A stretch of 64,000 bases of DNA from Rhynchosporium graminicola. Lineage: Eukaryota > Ascomycota > Leotiomycetes > Helotiales > Ploettnerulaceae. Position numbers and translations under genes: made by a program. The number at the start of each line of letters is the position of its first letter. The first letter of the stretch is position 1. The notes beneath the pieces were generated by a model that was given only the letters and a program-made list of their open reading frames with translations, did not search any database and was not told where the DNA came from. Shown piece by piece: positions 36,133 through 47,627 of this stretch. The stretch lies in assembly GCA_900074885.1 (NCBI GenBank), contig FJUW01000002.1, positions 1,315,001 through 1,379,000 of the forward strand. Direction: 5' to 3'.

Positions 36133-36545
36133 ATGGCACCGACTCCCGAATCCGCAGCGTTCCTAGCAAAGAAGCCCACCGTTCCTCCGACCTTCGACGG
36201 AGTTGACTACGACGACACACCGCGACTGAAGCAAGCACAAGACGCCATTATTCGCGAGCAATGGGTCAAGAGCATGATGGCTAGGCTGGTGCGAGAGGAA
36301 TTGGGGAGATGTTATTACAAGGAGGGAGTTAATCATTTGGAGAAGTGTGGTTTTTTAAGAGGTAAGATTCTGGAGGAATATTGAGCCGGCGGAAGCAGTA
36401 TCTGGATCAACTCTGGAGGGTATTATAGTCCAATTGAGTATTTGTACTAATCTTGTGTGCAGAACGGTACTTTGAGCTGTTGAAGGAAGCGAAGATCAAG
36501 GGTTATCTCTTCCAGCAACAGAACTACATACCAAAGACCGAATGA
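36133..36545 (+). CDS. NDUFB10: NADH:ubiquinone oxidoreductase 12 kDa subunit (PDSW/NDUFB10 family)
   Basis: Exons 36133-36361 and 36463-36545, intron 100 nt (GTAAGA...TGCAG), encode 103 residues. It starts MAPTPESAAFLAKKPTVPPT and continues with REQWVKSMMARLVREELG, CYYKEGVNHLEKCG and, across the splice, RERYFELLKEAKIKGYLFQ. This matches the fungal 12.3 kDa complex I subunit, an accessory protein of the membrane arm on the intermembrane-space side of the mitochondrial inner membrane. The two cysteines either side of YYKEGVNHLEK belong to its conserved core. The usual short length fits. An in-frame Met 14 codons upstream is less likely because the chosen Met begins the conserved sequence. Confidence 0.88.
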
Positions 36546-37204
36546 GCTGGGCCTTTGGAAGACTTGGGGGTTTGGATGCATGGACTCATATATGGGCATG
36601 GCTGGAAGCTTGAGAAATGTGCATGAATGCTGTTCATTGAGTTGGTGCTGGGAGGAACTGGTCAAGCTACATGCTGACTCGGATGCTCATTTGAAGAAAG
36701 GCAGATCTTCATTTCGTGCAGTTGTAAATAAAATCTGTACAACTATGCTGAAAACCATCTCAAGTTTCGATCGAGTGATTCGGAATCAAATTTCCAAGTA
36801 AGCAATTGCTAGACTGGCGTTTCAATGTTCAAATGGTAAGGTAGGCGTAGACGTAGAGTGTGCCTAGGTAGGTGGATGGTAGCATTCTGCTGCTGCTCTG
36901 AAAAAAACCAAGCTCAAGTAAATGAAGATACTTGATATTCTGTCTGTTGTTTGAGTGTAAGCCGCATATTTGCAAGACATCCAAACTGATTATACTAATA
37001 TCCTCGAATCTTCTAGTATGAATTATACAAGTAGTGGTGCGGGTTCTCTAGCTAGGTAGTTTCAGCATTCTGATATCCCCAGCGCAACCCGTCATTCCCG
37101 GCCACCGTACAAAAATAAATATCGAGCTTCACTTTACCACCACCACTTCAATACAACCAGGAACCACGCTCAACCTCGCCTTATTCACAACCGCAATATC
37201 CACC
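36546..37204. other. Intergenic, no gene seen
   Basis: About 660 bases holding the 3' region of the complex I gene and the promoter of the mL54 gene. Short CTAGGTAGG tracts occur near 36865 and 37050. Nothing else stands out. Confidence 0.45.
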
Positions 37205-38247
37205 ATGATCTGCACACGCTGTATCCGCGCCTCTTTACGGCTTCCCTCGAAACCCTCCTCTATTCGTCTTGTCAGCCATTCCCGCGCCCTGCTTCTCGAA
37301 GCAACCCCCCCAACATCGTCACCAGCAGTCCAATCCCAACCCTCCCTCGCACAACCCTTCTCGACACCTTTAACCTCCCCATCCGACAAACCAGCACCCG
37401 TTCCAATAAGCGCGAGTAAACCAACCATAGTGTCTAGCTGTACAGCAGGGACACCTCTAAGAGGTCTGAATTACATGAAAGGAAGAGACGATCCTATTGC
37501 GTTAGCTGAGGACGAGTATCCCGAGTGGCTTTGGAGGTGTCTTGATAAGAAGGTGGAGGAGGGGGAGGGAGGGGAGGGAACGGGTGATGAATTCTGTGAG
37601 TTGCCCTTCGAGAGGTTTCCTTGAGTTGAGTTTGAGACGGTTTTGCGTCTGGGTGGAGAGTGCTTGGTTGGAGAAGTCTCTCTGAACTCGGAGTCATGAA
37701 GGGGTTTGGTCGAGGTTGGCTGAGGAAATTCGGACTGAAGGGTTGAGGCGCGAACAGGCTGATTGGACCTTGAGCGAGGAGCTGGGGATGGGAATTCAGT
37801 TAATCTATACTCTGCTTCCGCCCAGTTCTCGAGATACGCTCAGTATCCTGCGTCCCTCGTGGCCTCTTCTCCGTTACCTCTTCTGCTCTCCCTCCTCTCG
37901 TCCCCTCTCCCAGCCTGCACTCTACCTCCAAACCTTCCCCAACAATTATTCCACGCATATCTTCATCCTGAAACTCAGCTAACATTCCCAAAGCCAAATC
38001 AGCAAAACTCCGCCGCGCAGCAGCCAAACGCGCCAGGAAACTCGAAGCAGCGCGTCTAGCCTCCGGTCAGGCCGCGCCCGAAGCACGCATCCCCTTGACT
38101 CAGCAATCGATCGATTTACCATCGAATGCCGAGAATACCACCGAGGGTGCGTTACATGCTGAGGGCAAGAGAGAGGAATTAAGAGGTGCAATGAGAAAAG
38201 AGCGCAGGAAGGGCATCAAGGAGGCGAATTTCTTGAAGGGTATGTGA
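37205..38247 (+). CDS. MRPL37: Mitochondrial large-subunit ribosomal protein mL54
   Basis: Exons 37205-37595 and 37994-38247 encode 214 residues. The N-terminus (MICTRCIRASLRLPSKPSS) is Arg/Ser rich and lacks acidic residues, as in a mitochondrial targeting peptide. The conserved core reads SSCTAGTPLRGLNYMKGRD and EDEYPEWLWRCLDKK. The second exon starts SKSAKLRRAAAKRARKLEA and ends in a basic helix. This is the mL54 (yeast Mrpl37) family of the mitoribosomal large subunit. The intron is 398 nt, far longer than others here, and is pyrimidine-rich in its 3' half; donor GTGAGT and acceptor CAAAG give an in-frame join. A shorter alternative acceptor cannot be excluded. Confidence 0.85.
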
Positions 38248-39480
38248 TGTTATTGAATCGAAAGGAAGAGAAGGTGTGAAAAGGAGGCGAGCGCAGATGT
38301 GTACGGCATTGCTTGACAGTATAGGCAGGATCAGGGGCGAAAAATGGATGTGGAAGTTATTTGTACATTTCAGAGAAGATATACATACGGAAATAAAGAG
38401 GAAAAACACTCTGCTAGACGGGGAAGATATAAAGGGATTTGTAACATATATCCTATCCTTCAAGAGCACCTTCGATGCGCATAAAGATGCAGACAACGCA
38501 AACACAATCACTAAACAGATTTAGAAAGCACCTGTTATCCCCTATCTCGAATCCTTCACTATCATTGATGCTCAGCATAATCATGGTAAAAACCTCCCTT
38601 ACCATGCAAGTACCTCTCCTCTTCTCAAATATCGCAATATCGCTCTGTAGAAATACCTACTTAAGCAAATCTGCCTCTCCCCATCCGGGTTTAACACATA
38701 CATAAAATCTCACTTTTCTTGTTTCCCTCTTCTCTTCTCTTCTCCCTTCGTCGATCGCTACCATGCCATATTTCGCGCAGCTCCTTCCCAACTTTGAGAC
38801 CCCTCTCTTTTCACTCTCGCTTCGCCTGCACTTGACTTGTGAAGTACCGGAATAGTGTGATGTTTTATCGGACTCGAATGCATATGGAAAGAAAGAGAGT
38901 ATGGATGGATTCTTAGGAACTGTTGGTTGGTTGGTCGGTCGGCTGGCTGGCAATTATTGGGTGTATGATTAGGAGTTTCGAAAGCTAGGTACGAGAGGTG
39001 AAGGGAACGTTTCTCATAAGGTTTTCCGTCCTATCGATCATGTGATTTGGAGGAGTCGTTTGTGTGAAAGGCCTAGGGATTTGTTGACCTGCTGAAAGAG
39101 CTGGCGAGGGGGCTTGGTTAAGCGAAATTTTGCTTGTTTACTCGACTCCATGTCATAGAGCGCTTCCACTTTCCACTACCTGTAAATATCACTGCTCAGA
39201 CAAGGACCGCCAATATACCTTCCCAATCGCCAAAAGTATTGGCAGGATCCATAGATAAGCCAGCTCGTTATCAGCTCTATCAACGTCCTCGTCCTCAATA
39301 AAACTTATTTGAGCTTCATTGGCAAGCGTGTGGTGAGCTCGATAAGGTATCAGGTGGGCTACCAAGACGGAACTCGAAAGCCTTCCTTCCCCGATTCAGC
39401 AAAATGATCCTGTTATCGCTGAAGATATATGCCCGTAACACTTCGCCTAGTAAGAGTCCGCGACGTCACGACATGCAGAA
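38248..39480. other. Intergenic, no gene seen
   Basis: About 1.2 kb downstream of mL54 with no coding character. The first few hundred bases are probably its 3' untranslated region. Confidence 0.4.
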
Positions 39481-39830
39481 CGACCTAGAATCTCTGACAA
39501 TGAGGAGACTGATTGGTGCCCAGGAACTTTGGGAAGGGATATGTTTCCGATCATGATGAATCAAGCTCCTGAATATCAAGTGGGCTCTGGGATTCACATG
39601 CTTGATGTCACTATCAGTTACGGCCTTACGCGTCTGAAGATGTAGACTATGGGCAGACCCGGATGTTCGGTGCTCTTTATGCTGGGATGCATCGTCGCAA
39701 ATCCGCCTTCACCATGATCTTTCAATCCCCTGCGCATGCGGTATGAAATTTTGGGTCTACGGGTACTCCTCTACCAATCTCACACCACTAGCTCCTTCTT
39801 CGGTGATCTGTCTTAGCTGGCCTACACAAT

Positions 39831-40370
39831 GTGCTTGCGCAACCTATTCTGGTGAATTCCGATATCCCGGAAATTTTGTATGCGGCTTTTGGCTTTATCT
39901 TCGTTACGGCTTCGGCGATGATTTTAAAAGGTGCTATGTTAGAAAGAGCACGCTGGATCCGAGCCTGTCGTTTCTGCTTTGCTGGACGACGTTTGTTTAT
40001 TATGTCCCTGCTGTAAGGCTTGCGCGAATCGGTTGCCCTTAGCATGGAGAGTGGCTGATGGGAAACAGTACTGGGATCGGAATCCCTCAGGAGGGTGGTG
40101 AAAGGGGAGAAAGTCGCTGTAGGTCTGATTGAGAAGACGAGAGCACTTCTAGAAACGTTAAATGGATACGAAGAATTGCGCAAACTATCATGTCTTAGCA
40201 AACCCATCTCAGCTGAGAACCTTCATTGCAACTAGGTGCTAGTAACAGGACTCTTTTGCTCCGATGACGAGGATTCCCTGCTCAATTTCACAACCGACAA
40301 GGCACTTGAAATCCTCTGGCACGAGAGATTTAATGCACAACCTGGCGACCCAGCCGAAACCAATATTTAA
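39831..40370 (+). pseudogene. Possible decayed coding patch
   Basis: One frame from 39831 reads coherent sequence (LVNSDIPEILYAAFGFIFVT) through two stop codons near 40017 and 40056, then continues WETVLGSESLRRVVKGEK and IEKTRALLETLNGYEELRK to a stop near 40235. A further patch reads LVTGLFCSDDEDSLLNF and KALEILWHERFNAQPGDP, ending about 40370. The composition looks protein-like but I recognise no family. It may be a dead gene or, less likely, exons of an intact gene I cannot assemble. Confidence 0.3.
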
Positions 40371-41279
40371 GGAAATCCTATAGCCTGCAAAGGTGAATAG
40401 ATTGAGAGGTATAGTGGGGAATAACGGGAAAGGATTGGTGTATTATACACACCTTGGGGGAGTTGACCGAAGGGTAAAGGCAAGCCCAGAGAAGCAGACA
40501 CAAGATTGCATAACGGAATTGTAACTTTCGACTCAGGGTACCCCCAAATGCAAGGCTGGATAATTTTTGGCAATATTCATGTCAGCCGAGTTGGCCTTTA
40601 CCAAAAGACAGCTCCACATGGTCTCTCTCTCACACGAGTAAGTTACGAACTACCGAATCGTCGCCTAGAACATCAACGCTAGTGCCTACAATGATCGAGA
40701 TGCTTCTTCTACTGATCCTCAAAATTCTACTGCTTACCATGCCGGTGTGAACATATCAACCTCACATGTTTCTTGCTTACGCATCCAACGTAAACACCAT
40801 CCAATCACATGCCGTCTATCTTGCATGATGGGCGTACAGCAGCTAGCTTATTAATCCGCCTGTGTCTATCCCACTGTAGCGAATATCTGACATCTCATGA
40901 TTGCCTACGTTGAAATCCGAACGAGGTGAGCGGAAATTGCATTTACTGAATGTGGCCATTTCGAAATCGAAAAGTTGAGAAGAAGCTGTGCGACTGTGGA
41001 GGGTTGATGAATGATTTTGACCGGGAGAATGAATCGCAAGGTGAGTAGCGGAAGGAGGAGGAGGGAATGAGGGGGAAATGTATATAGTTGATGTGAATGA
41101 AGTGCATAAATCGCATGAAATAGAAACTCCAAGCTCATACACCGATCTCTTTGAGACTACTGCAAATCGTTATCTCTTCATCTTTCCTGCTTCAGTAGTC
41201 TCTCACCTCCTCAATCTTCCTCAACCTAAGCTTTCTCTCATAGACATAAAAGCAAATCAGATCCAACAAGATCACAAAG

Positions 41280-42480
41280 ATGACTTACTCCTTCATAGTC
41301 TACACAGGCTCTCCTACTGGCGCCATCACCGAGGCGCAGTCCCAGCGTCCAGCGCTGATGAAAGATGAGATCTACATCTAGATCAGGCATTCCGGCGTTT
41401 GTGGCACAGATGAGCATTTCAGATAGGTCACACAAGGTCTGGGTCATGAGGGTGTTGGTATTGTCCAAACTATCGGTCCGTATGTGAAGACTTTCAAGAT
41501 GTAAGTTGGTCTTGCTCTTCTAGCGATGTTTCAGCTAGTTGCACTTTCCCTGGTACTTTATCGTACAGTTCATGTTTCTTGGTCGGGTGGTTGGAAGATG
41601 GGGTTGTAGAATGTTGAAGGGTCTCATGGTGGCGATCGTGCATGCTGGGGGGATGTCAACGAAACGTGTGGTGTGTGCGAACACTGTATATCAGGAGAAT
41701 GGATCTACTGGACCGGCGGACTCAAAAATTACGGAGATGGAAATACCGATCAAGGCTCGTTTGCAACTGGAGTTGTCTGGCGTGAGCAAGCAATCTTCCA
41801 TATTCCAGACTCGATGGCCTCCGATGTAGCCGCCGACCTAATGTGCGCAGGCATCACCGTCTTCTCACCATTGACGAGATATGGATTGAAGAGCTCCGAT
41901 ATAGTTGGAGTCGTTGGTATCGGCGGTCTCGCACTGCAGTTCGCGCGTGCACTTGGCTGTGAAGTCGTTGCTCTAAGCTCTGCCAAAGAAAAGAAAGAAG
42001 AGGCGCTGAGACTTAAGCTATCCGTTTCGTTGTGAGGAAAGGAAAGAAGCAGTTGAGTGTACCGAGGAAGATCAACCATTTGATCGTCACGGCGTCTCAC
42101 GTGCCAGGGAAACAATTCGATGCCATTCTCGCCCCCATGGCATCTATATACCCGCTTACTGTCACTGATTTCGAGGCGATGCTCGAGATTCCGTATGTGA
42201 GCTTTCTGTTAAGGGGAAGGAAGTTCATAGCGAGTGCAGTTCCACCCAAGGCAGTTTAAATACAGGTCGGTTACTCAAGAGTAGCCGCTTTCCTCGAACA
42301 TCGGCGTGGAGCTTGGAGAGAACATTGATTTTCAGTTCACTACAGATGTTGACTTTCAAGGCCTTGCACGCTACCAGGCCCATCATTCACCGCTTCCCGC
42401 TGATCAAACAGGGGGCCGAGGACAGCTTGTAGATGTTGGGGGAGGTGAAGATGAGCCATAGAGGAGTGTTAGAGTTTCAA
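41280..42480 (+). pseudogene. Zinc-type alcohol dehydrogenase pseudogene
   Basis: Fragments in changing frames follow the order of a CAD/ADH-type medium-chain dehydrogenase. The start is MTYSFIVYTGSPTGAITEA; a stop codon precedes HSGVCGTDEHF (catalytic zinc Cys), then GLGHEGVGIVQTIGPYVKTF. The structural-zinc region CEHCISGEW follows, then DQGSFATGVVWREQAIF, the Rossmann motif VGIGGLALQFARALGCEVVAL, then RKGKKQLSVPRKINHLIVT, LAPMASIYPLTVTD and the C-terminal ALHATRPIIHRFPL and KMSHRGVLE. Several stops and frame changes break it, so no full enzyme can be made. In life this family reduces or oxidises alcohols and aldehydes with NADP(H). It lies in gene-poor DNA. Confidence 0.85.
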
Positions 42481-43608
42481 AGATAAATTACAGTTTGTGC
42501 AGGTAGTATCCTTTCGATCGCGGGGCCGAGATTCTAGGTGGTTGTAATTATATTTCCTCTTACTAGGCTTCCTGATGGATATTGTAGTGCCCCCCTGCAG
42601 TCTTGATCTCGTGTAGCACAGTACTTAGAATGACTTTTTGTGACGGGTGTTTTAGAGGTTTGTAATGGGGTGATATGACGTTAAATAGTGATCCAAAAAA
42701 GTCCAGACTTGAGGCATTGGAAACATTCGGCCCGAGAAGACATCATGGATTGAAGTCCGTACGTTTCGGATAAAGGAACCCCATCTACTCGTGGTTGAAA
42801 CGATTACACTTTTACTCGATTTTTCCAGAAGCCTGGACCTATCGAGGTTATTTACGGTGAGGAGAGGAGTTTATTACAAGGAAGAGCTTTTGCAATCTCT
42901 TTAATCGCGGTGACTTGCTCGCCCTTGGTCTTTAGTGCTTATTTCGTCCTAGCTGAATTTTTCTCTTGATATTCGAAGGACATACTCCCGGGATCGTATA
43001 TCTTAGGTTCTAGGTGCCTAGGCAAGCCCAAAGTGGACTTAATACGCCGCGTAATCAAGGTAAAAACTATTATGTTATGTTTACTACATCGATAAATATG
43101 GGACTTGTGGAATTTTTGCTTGAAATGTAGTTTACTCTGGTAGCCAAAATCCCCCCTTCTAAGCGAAGGTATTAGATTCTGGAGCCTGGAAGTTCAGACA
43201 TCTAGAGAAACCGAGTACTCTCTTTCTATCAGCACATGTCTCATCAAGCCCAGTCATATGCTCTATCACCTAATCAGGGATTACCACCTGTTGAAATTAT
43301 GGTTGTATGGGTGCGTGCATCAAGTTACTGCGACTAGGCGTATATTATGTACTTAGTCGGAGCCCCTCTCAACGGAGTTTTGCGTGCACCCCGCACGATC
43401 AATCAACCATACTTTATATGAACACGCTCTTCAAATCTGGAGGAAAGTCTAATAATTACACGCTTCAAACTCGATTGATCTTTACCACCAGACAACTACA
43501 CGTATAAATATCATCGCAACCGCTCCTATATCAACTACCACAACTTTATTCACTCCCTACACTCAAATCTATCAACCGACCAACCATTACCTCTATCAAT
43601 TCTTCAAG
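42481..43608. other. AT-rich intergenic region upstream of the small secreted protein gene
   Basis: About 1.1 kb without coding sequence. It contains a 31-base motif at 43326-43356 that recurs at 57979-58009 and the promoter of the next gene. Confidence 0.45.
43503..43510 (+). promoter_or_regulatory. TATA box of the small secreted protein gene
   Basis: TATAAATA lies 106 bases upstream of the start codon, followed by a CA/CT-rich leader with CAACTACCAC and ATCAAC words typical of fungal transcription starts. Confidence 0.5.
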
Positions 43609-43914
43609 ATGCAATTCTCAAACCTCCTCTGGGTCGCTTTCATGGCCGTCGGGGCTACCGCGGTCGCAATGCCGGCATCGCCTTGTCCTAAGGATTGTAC
43701 CGCATGGGTGAGTTATCAGGAGCTCAGAGGAACCCACTAGCCTAATCACTAACACAAAAATGTAGTGCGTTGCCCAAGGGCACCCTAAGACAGGCACTGA
43801 ATATTGCGGACCTCACGGGTAAGTTGCGAAAGATCGACTCGTATATCATCGACCTGATTCGACCATATCTAACGCTTCTATAGTTGCCTTTGTCCCAACC
43901 CTGGGAAGAATTAA
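43609..43914 (+). CDS. Small secreted six-cysteine protein, candidate effector
   Basis: Three tiny exons, 43609-43707, 43766-43818 and 43884-43914, with introns of 58 and 65 nt (GTGAGT...GTAG, GTAAGT...ATAG; branch sites CTAATC and CTAACG) join into 60 residues. Residues 1-20 (MQFSNLLWVAFMAVGATAVA) are a signal peptide. The mature 40 residues have six cysteines at 26, 30, 34, 47, 52 and 54 (CPKDCTAWC, EYCGPHGCLC), enough for three disulfides, and no free hydrophobic segment. A TATA box precedes it. Size, secretion and cysteine content fit fungal effector or antimicrobial peptides; the cysteine pattern matches no family I can name. It sits in gene-poor DNA beside a pseudogene, a usual setting for effectors. 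The function is inferred. Confidence 0.82.
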
Positions 43915-46900
43915 GGCTATCTGTGGGCACAGAACTTCGCTGGATTGTGGCTTGGGCTATTCAACTGGTTGTGTCTTGACTTTTCTTGTCATATGTCATT
44001 GTTGGATAGGCTCATTGGGAGGGATCTGCTCTTGCAAGTCAAGGCCAGATCAGGACGATCATACTTCTCTTCTCGTATCAAGATTCCAATGATACATCAC
44101 ATTCTTACCAAACCACATCTTGCCATCATTTCAGTGGCTTGAACTTTTTACCACCTGTATGAAACTTGGATTTCAGCCAATCAGATCCCAGGTGGCTTAC
44201 GATCTTAAGAGCATACCACAATCTTCACATAGGACGAACATAAGTGTTGGTAAAGGCTTGGCAGCTATAAGCCCACTATTTTTCGTACCTCGTTGCTTAT
44301 AGATAAGAACATCAAAACCCCATCTGTCCAGTTCACAATCCGAAATTGTCATCGCTCCTACCCCAAAGGACTGCTCTTATTCACGTTTGAAGCTATTCTC
44401 AACCTTAACCAAACAAACTACGTATAATCGGCTCACTTACTCAATTGTATCATGTTTTTCCCCAAGACGAAATCGACGTCGGGCGAGGCCGTCTTGAGCA
44501 ACAATAATAGTCCTATGTACAGATCGATATTGTTAGTGCTCTGATCGGTGTTGGCGATATTCTGGCAAGCCGAGCCGTGATGGAAAAGTGAGAACCAGCA
44601 ATGGAACATAGGGGGTGATGTAATATGGTCCAGAATAGGGCCAATCATTTCCCATGCCTTGACTTATCTGAAATATCATTTACATGTCTTGACCGCCAAA
44701 TTTACACACCGCCCGCCCGCCTAGCGTAGTGATAGAGTTGAGTTGAGCTGGCTACGGGGTCGGACTCAGCTCAACCGCACTCAACTCAACTCAATCGCAC
44801 TCTGCGTTACTCTGAGTATACTCCGAGTTGTACTTGCTAGTATCTTCTACCGGGGATCTCTCGCAGGTCTTATTGAATACCATCATAGAAATAAGGCCTC
44901 ACTTTATATCATACTTTTATTCCTGAATCATACCTACTTATTTTATGGAGACTCAGATACGCCGAGTCTACACCTGAGTACGGAAAAGCGAGTACTCTAC
45001 TCAACTCTGAAATTAGCGTACTCAGCTCGACTCAAGTAAACTCAGAGTACGTTGATCCTTTTGTCATTACGCTGATATCACCGCCTGAACTAGACATGTC
45101 ACACCGACTGACCAGTCCTTGAGATTGGCTATTGGCATCCATCTCCCCATGGGCCGAGATTTTCTCTCTCCGATAAGGATTTGTTGCGAGGATGATGGGT
45201 ATGGGCATGGTCACGTGTGTGGTCCGTGCGGATCTCCCCAGATAATATATAATATCTGCAGTCAACTCTCCAGAGTGATTAGTACTGCAACACAACTAAC
45301 AACATTCAACTATTCCATGCCTTACTCTGAAGATCAACGTAACCTTGCGACGAGACTGATACCGAGTGAGGCACGCACTCTGACTAGCATGCTGGACATT
45401 AATCACGTAGAACAGAATTCTCTTTTCTTATAGACGTGCCGGTCTTCCGCGCTCTATACTTTCGTGTATGAAGTATGGGTAATCGAATATGACAAGTCAA
45501 GTGGAATCTTTATCTATACAATCTGATTAATGTCTATTCTTCTTCTTTTTTTTCCCCCGGACAGAATCAAAAATAATGGATGCGGCTTACGAGGAGAATG
45601 AAGTTGCACGACGTTTTTGTAAGATGAGATGATAAATCGAGGAAGAAATTTCGGAAGAAAGCGGTTGAAAGCTAGGAATGAGAGATGTCACACCCTCTCA
45701 AAATTGGCAAAATTCCCATGCATAGTTATCAATAAATGGAATCACTTATACACCGAGGCATTCCGATGTAGAGAGAAGTTGAGATCGGATAATCTCGCGC
45801 CGGGAATTTCTAGTCATGGACTTCTCAATACCTCGACGTATCCTTTCGATCAACTCCTCAAGGAATTCATATCCCCTTCCATCACCCCTACGGTAGTACG
45901 ATCTTTAACTATTATATTATTATCCCGAGCAGTTTCACGTTCTTTCCGTTACTGTTTCTCCGCCATTTGTCAAGTATGGATATCACGTGTATCGGATTGC
46001 CTACATAGCTGGAATCTATCTCCTCATCCGGGGCACTCGCGAGGTCGTGGCTTCAAGATGGCCATCCCCTTGACTCCAGACACGGGATCTTAGTAGCCGC
46101 TGCAGAAACGCATGCACATAAGTGGGAGCACCCGCGTTCTCTGGAAGCCCGGGAAGCTTTTCTCTAGGCTGAAACGACTAATAATCAAGTCTTCTAGCGA
46201 AGTCACAAAAGCTAATCGATGGGTCACCGTCGTGACGCTCGATCAGATCCGCTGCATCTACTTACTATCGATCGTTATGAGGGTACTTGTAGTAATATCA
46301 GTCCTGGATGGCAGATGCGAAAGTTGGGTGAGAGCAACATTGGTAGGGTATCAATAAATGCAAACTTGCATCTAGCCAGGCTTAGGCGCGGCACGTCGCT
46401 TGAGGACGTGACATCGGTTGATGGTCCTGGCTATTGGCGCGAACATCAGACGCTTCATCCTATTTTCGAATGATGATGCTTGACCGCGATCGAGATGTAG
46501 ATGAACGGAGCCATAGAACAAATGATGTTGTCCATGAACGCCGATGAACTGATGGTCAAAACCGTCTGAGTCATCCATGTATTGGCACTCGAAGGCGGCT
46601 GGCTGGAAGAACTGCACGAAATGTACGTCCAAAGAACAGTAGTAAAGCTAAGCGGCCAATGTGACCGACCATCTGTCAGACCGACGACGTCTGGCAGCTC
46701 TCAAGTTCATGAATCGGGTTCTCACATAGTAGTCTGTGGATCGTCAGTCGAGGATATTACTGTATGATGGATGCTATTCGTGGCTTGACGGTCTTCAGGT
46801 CAGTCAGCCAGCGATGGAAGAGGCGCAGACTACTTGGTATGCTCGGACGGGAACTAATCAACCGAGCCACTAACTAGACTAGATCTAGCTTGATTGAACC

Positions 46901-47474
46901 TAGCTGGACGGGTAGTGCCACGTGGGGAGGGGATGGATCTATTTTGTGACCCCCACCCCACCCCACCCCAAACCCAATTCCATTACTTCCCTGAAGCGAC
47001 AAAACCCAACACCAACACCAACACCAACAACACCAACACCAACACATACTTAGTACACATACACAAACCAATCCTGGTCTACATGATCGTCGTGGTGCTA
47101 CAATTTTCACTGGATAGTTCTGTACTCTAGGTGGCTGGCTGACAGCGGATGAATACATACAGATCCCAGATCAGATCAGATCTTGTACCTAAAGATAAGT
47201 CCCGTGACTATACTGCATGTGCATGTGCATGTATGTATGTACATGTGCTCGGAAGCATTGCATACAATCCACCTGGAAGGTTTGTAGGTAGGTAGGTGTA
47301 AATAAATGTGTGTTCGGCAGGATCGAAAGTCGTCGTGGATCTTGTTTGGATCCATCCGGCTCTCCTTCGCTCTCCTTCTCCTTCTCCTTCACCTCAATTG
47401 ATCAGATCTCTCTGGTTCCGTTCACCATAAAATGCCCCGGCTGGTTTGGCCCCAGTCAGTCTTTCCTTTGGGTA
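43915..47474. other. Gene-poor region with low-complexity repeats
   Basis: About 3.5 kb without a credible gene. It contains an ACTCA/TGAGT-rich stretch (44725-45055), C4A runs near 46948-46972, a CAACAC tract (about 47008-47045) and TGCATG/TATG tracts (47215-47245). Frames of 60-150 residues here show no family resemblance. Confidence 0.5.
44725..45055. repeat. ACTCA/TGAGT-rich repeat block
   Basis: Two dense clusters of ACTCA, GCTCAAC and their complements (44727-44835 and 44950-45050) flank a plainer centre of about 115 bases. The outer ends are roughly inverted (GAGTTGAGTTGAGCTGGCTACG against CGTACTCAGCTCGACTCAAG), so this could be a small foldback element. Confidence 0.4.
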
Positions 47475-47514
47475 CCCTCCTGCCCTCCTGCCCTCCTGCC
47501 CTCCTGCCCTCCTA
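47475..47514 (+). repeat. CCCTCCTG tandem repeat
   Basis: Five successive copies of the octamer CCCTCCTG (the last ends in A) lie about 115 bases upstream of the next start codon, in the probable transcribed leader. Confidence 0.7.
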
Positions 47515-47627
47515 CAACACCACTCCCCTCCACTGTCGAGTTACGTCTCTCCAGATCTTCAAAGGTGAGTTGAGTTGATTGACTTGGGAATATCCTGTGT
47601 CCTCCGAGCGAGCGAGCGACGTTCAGG

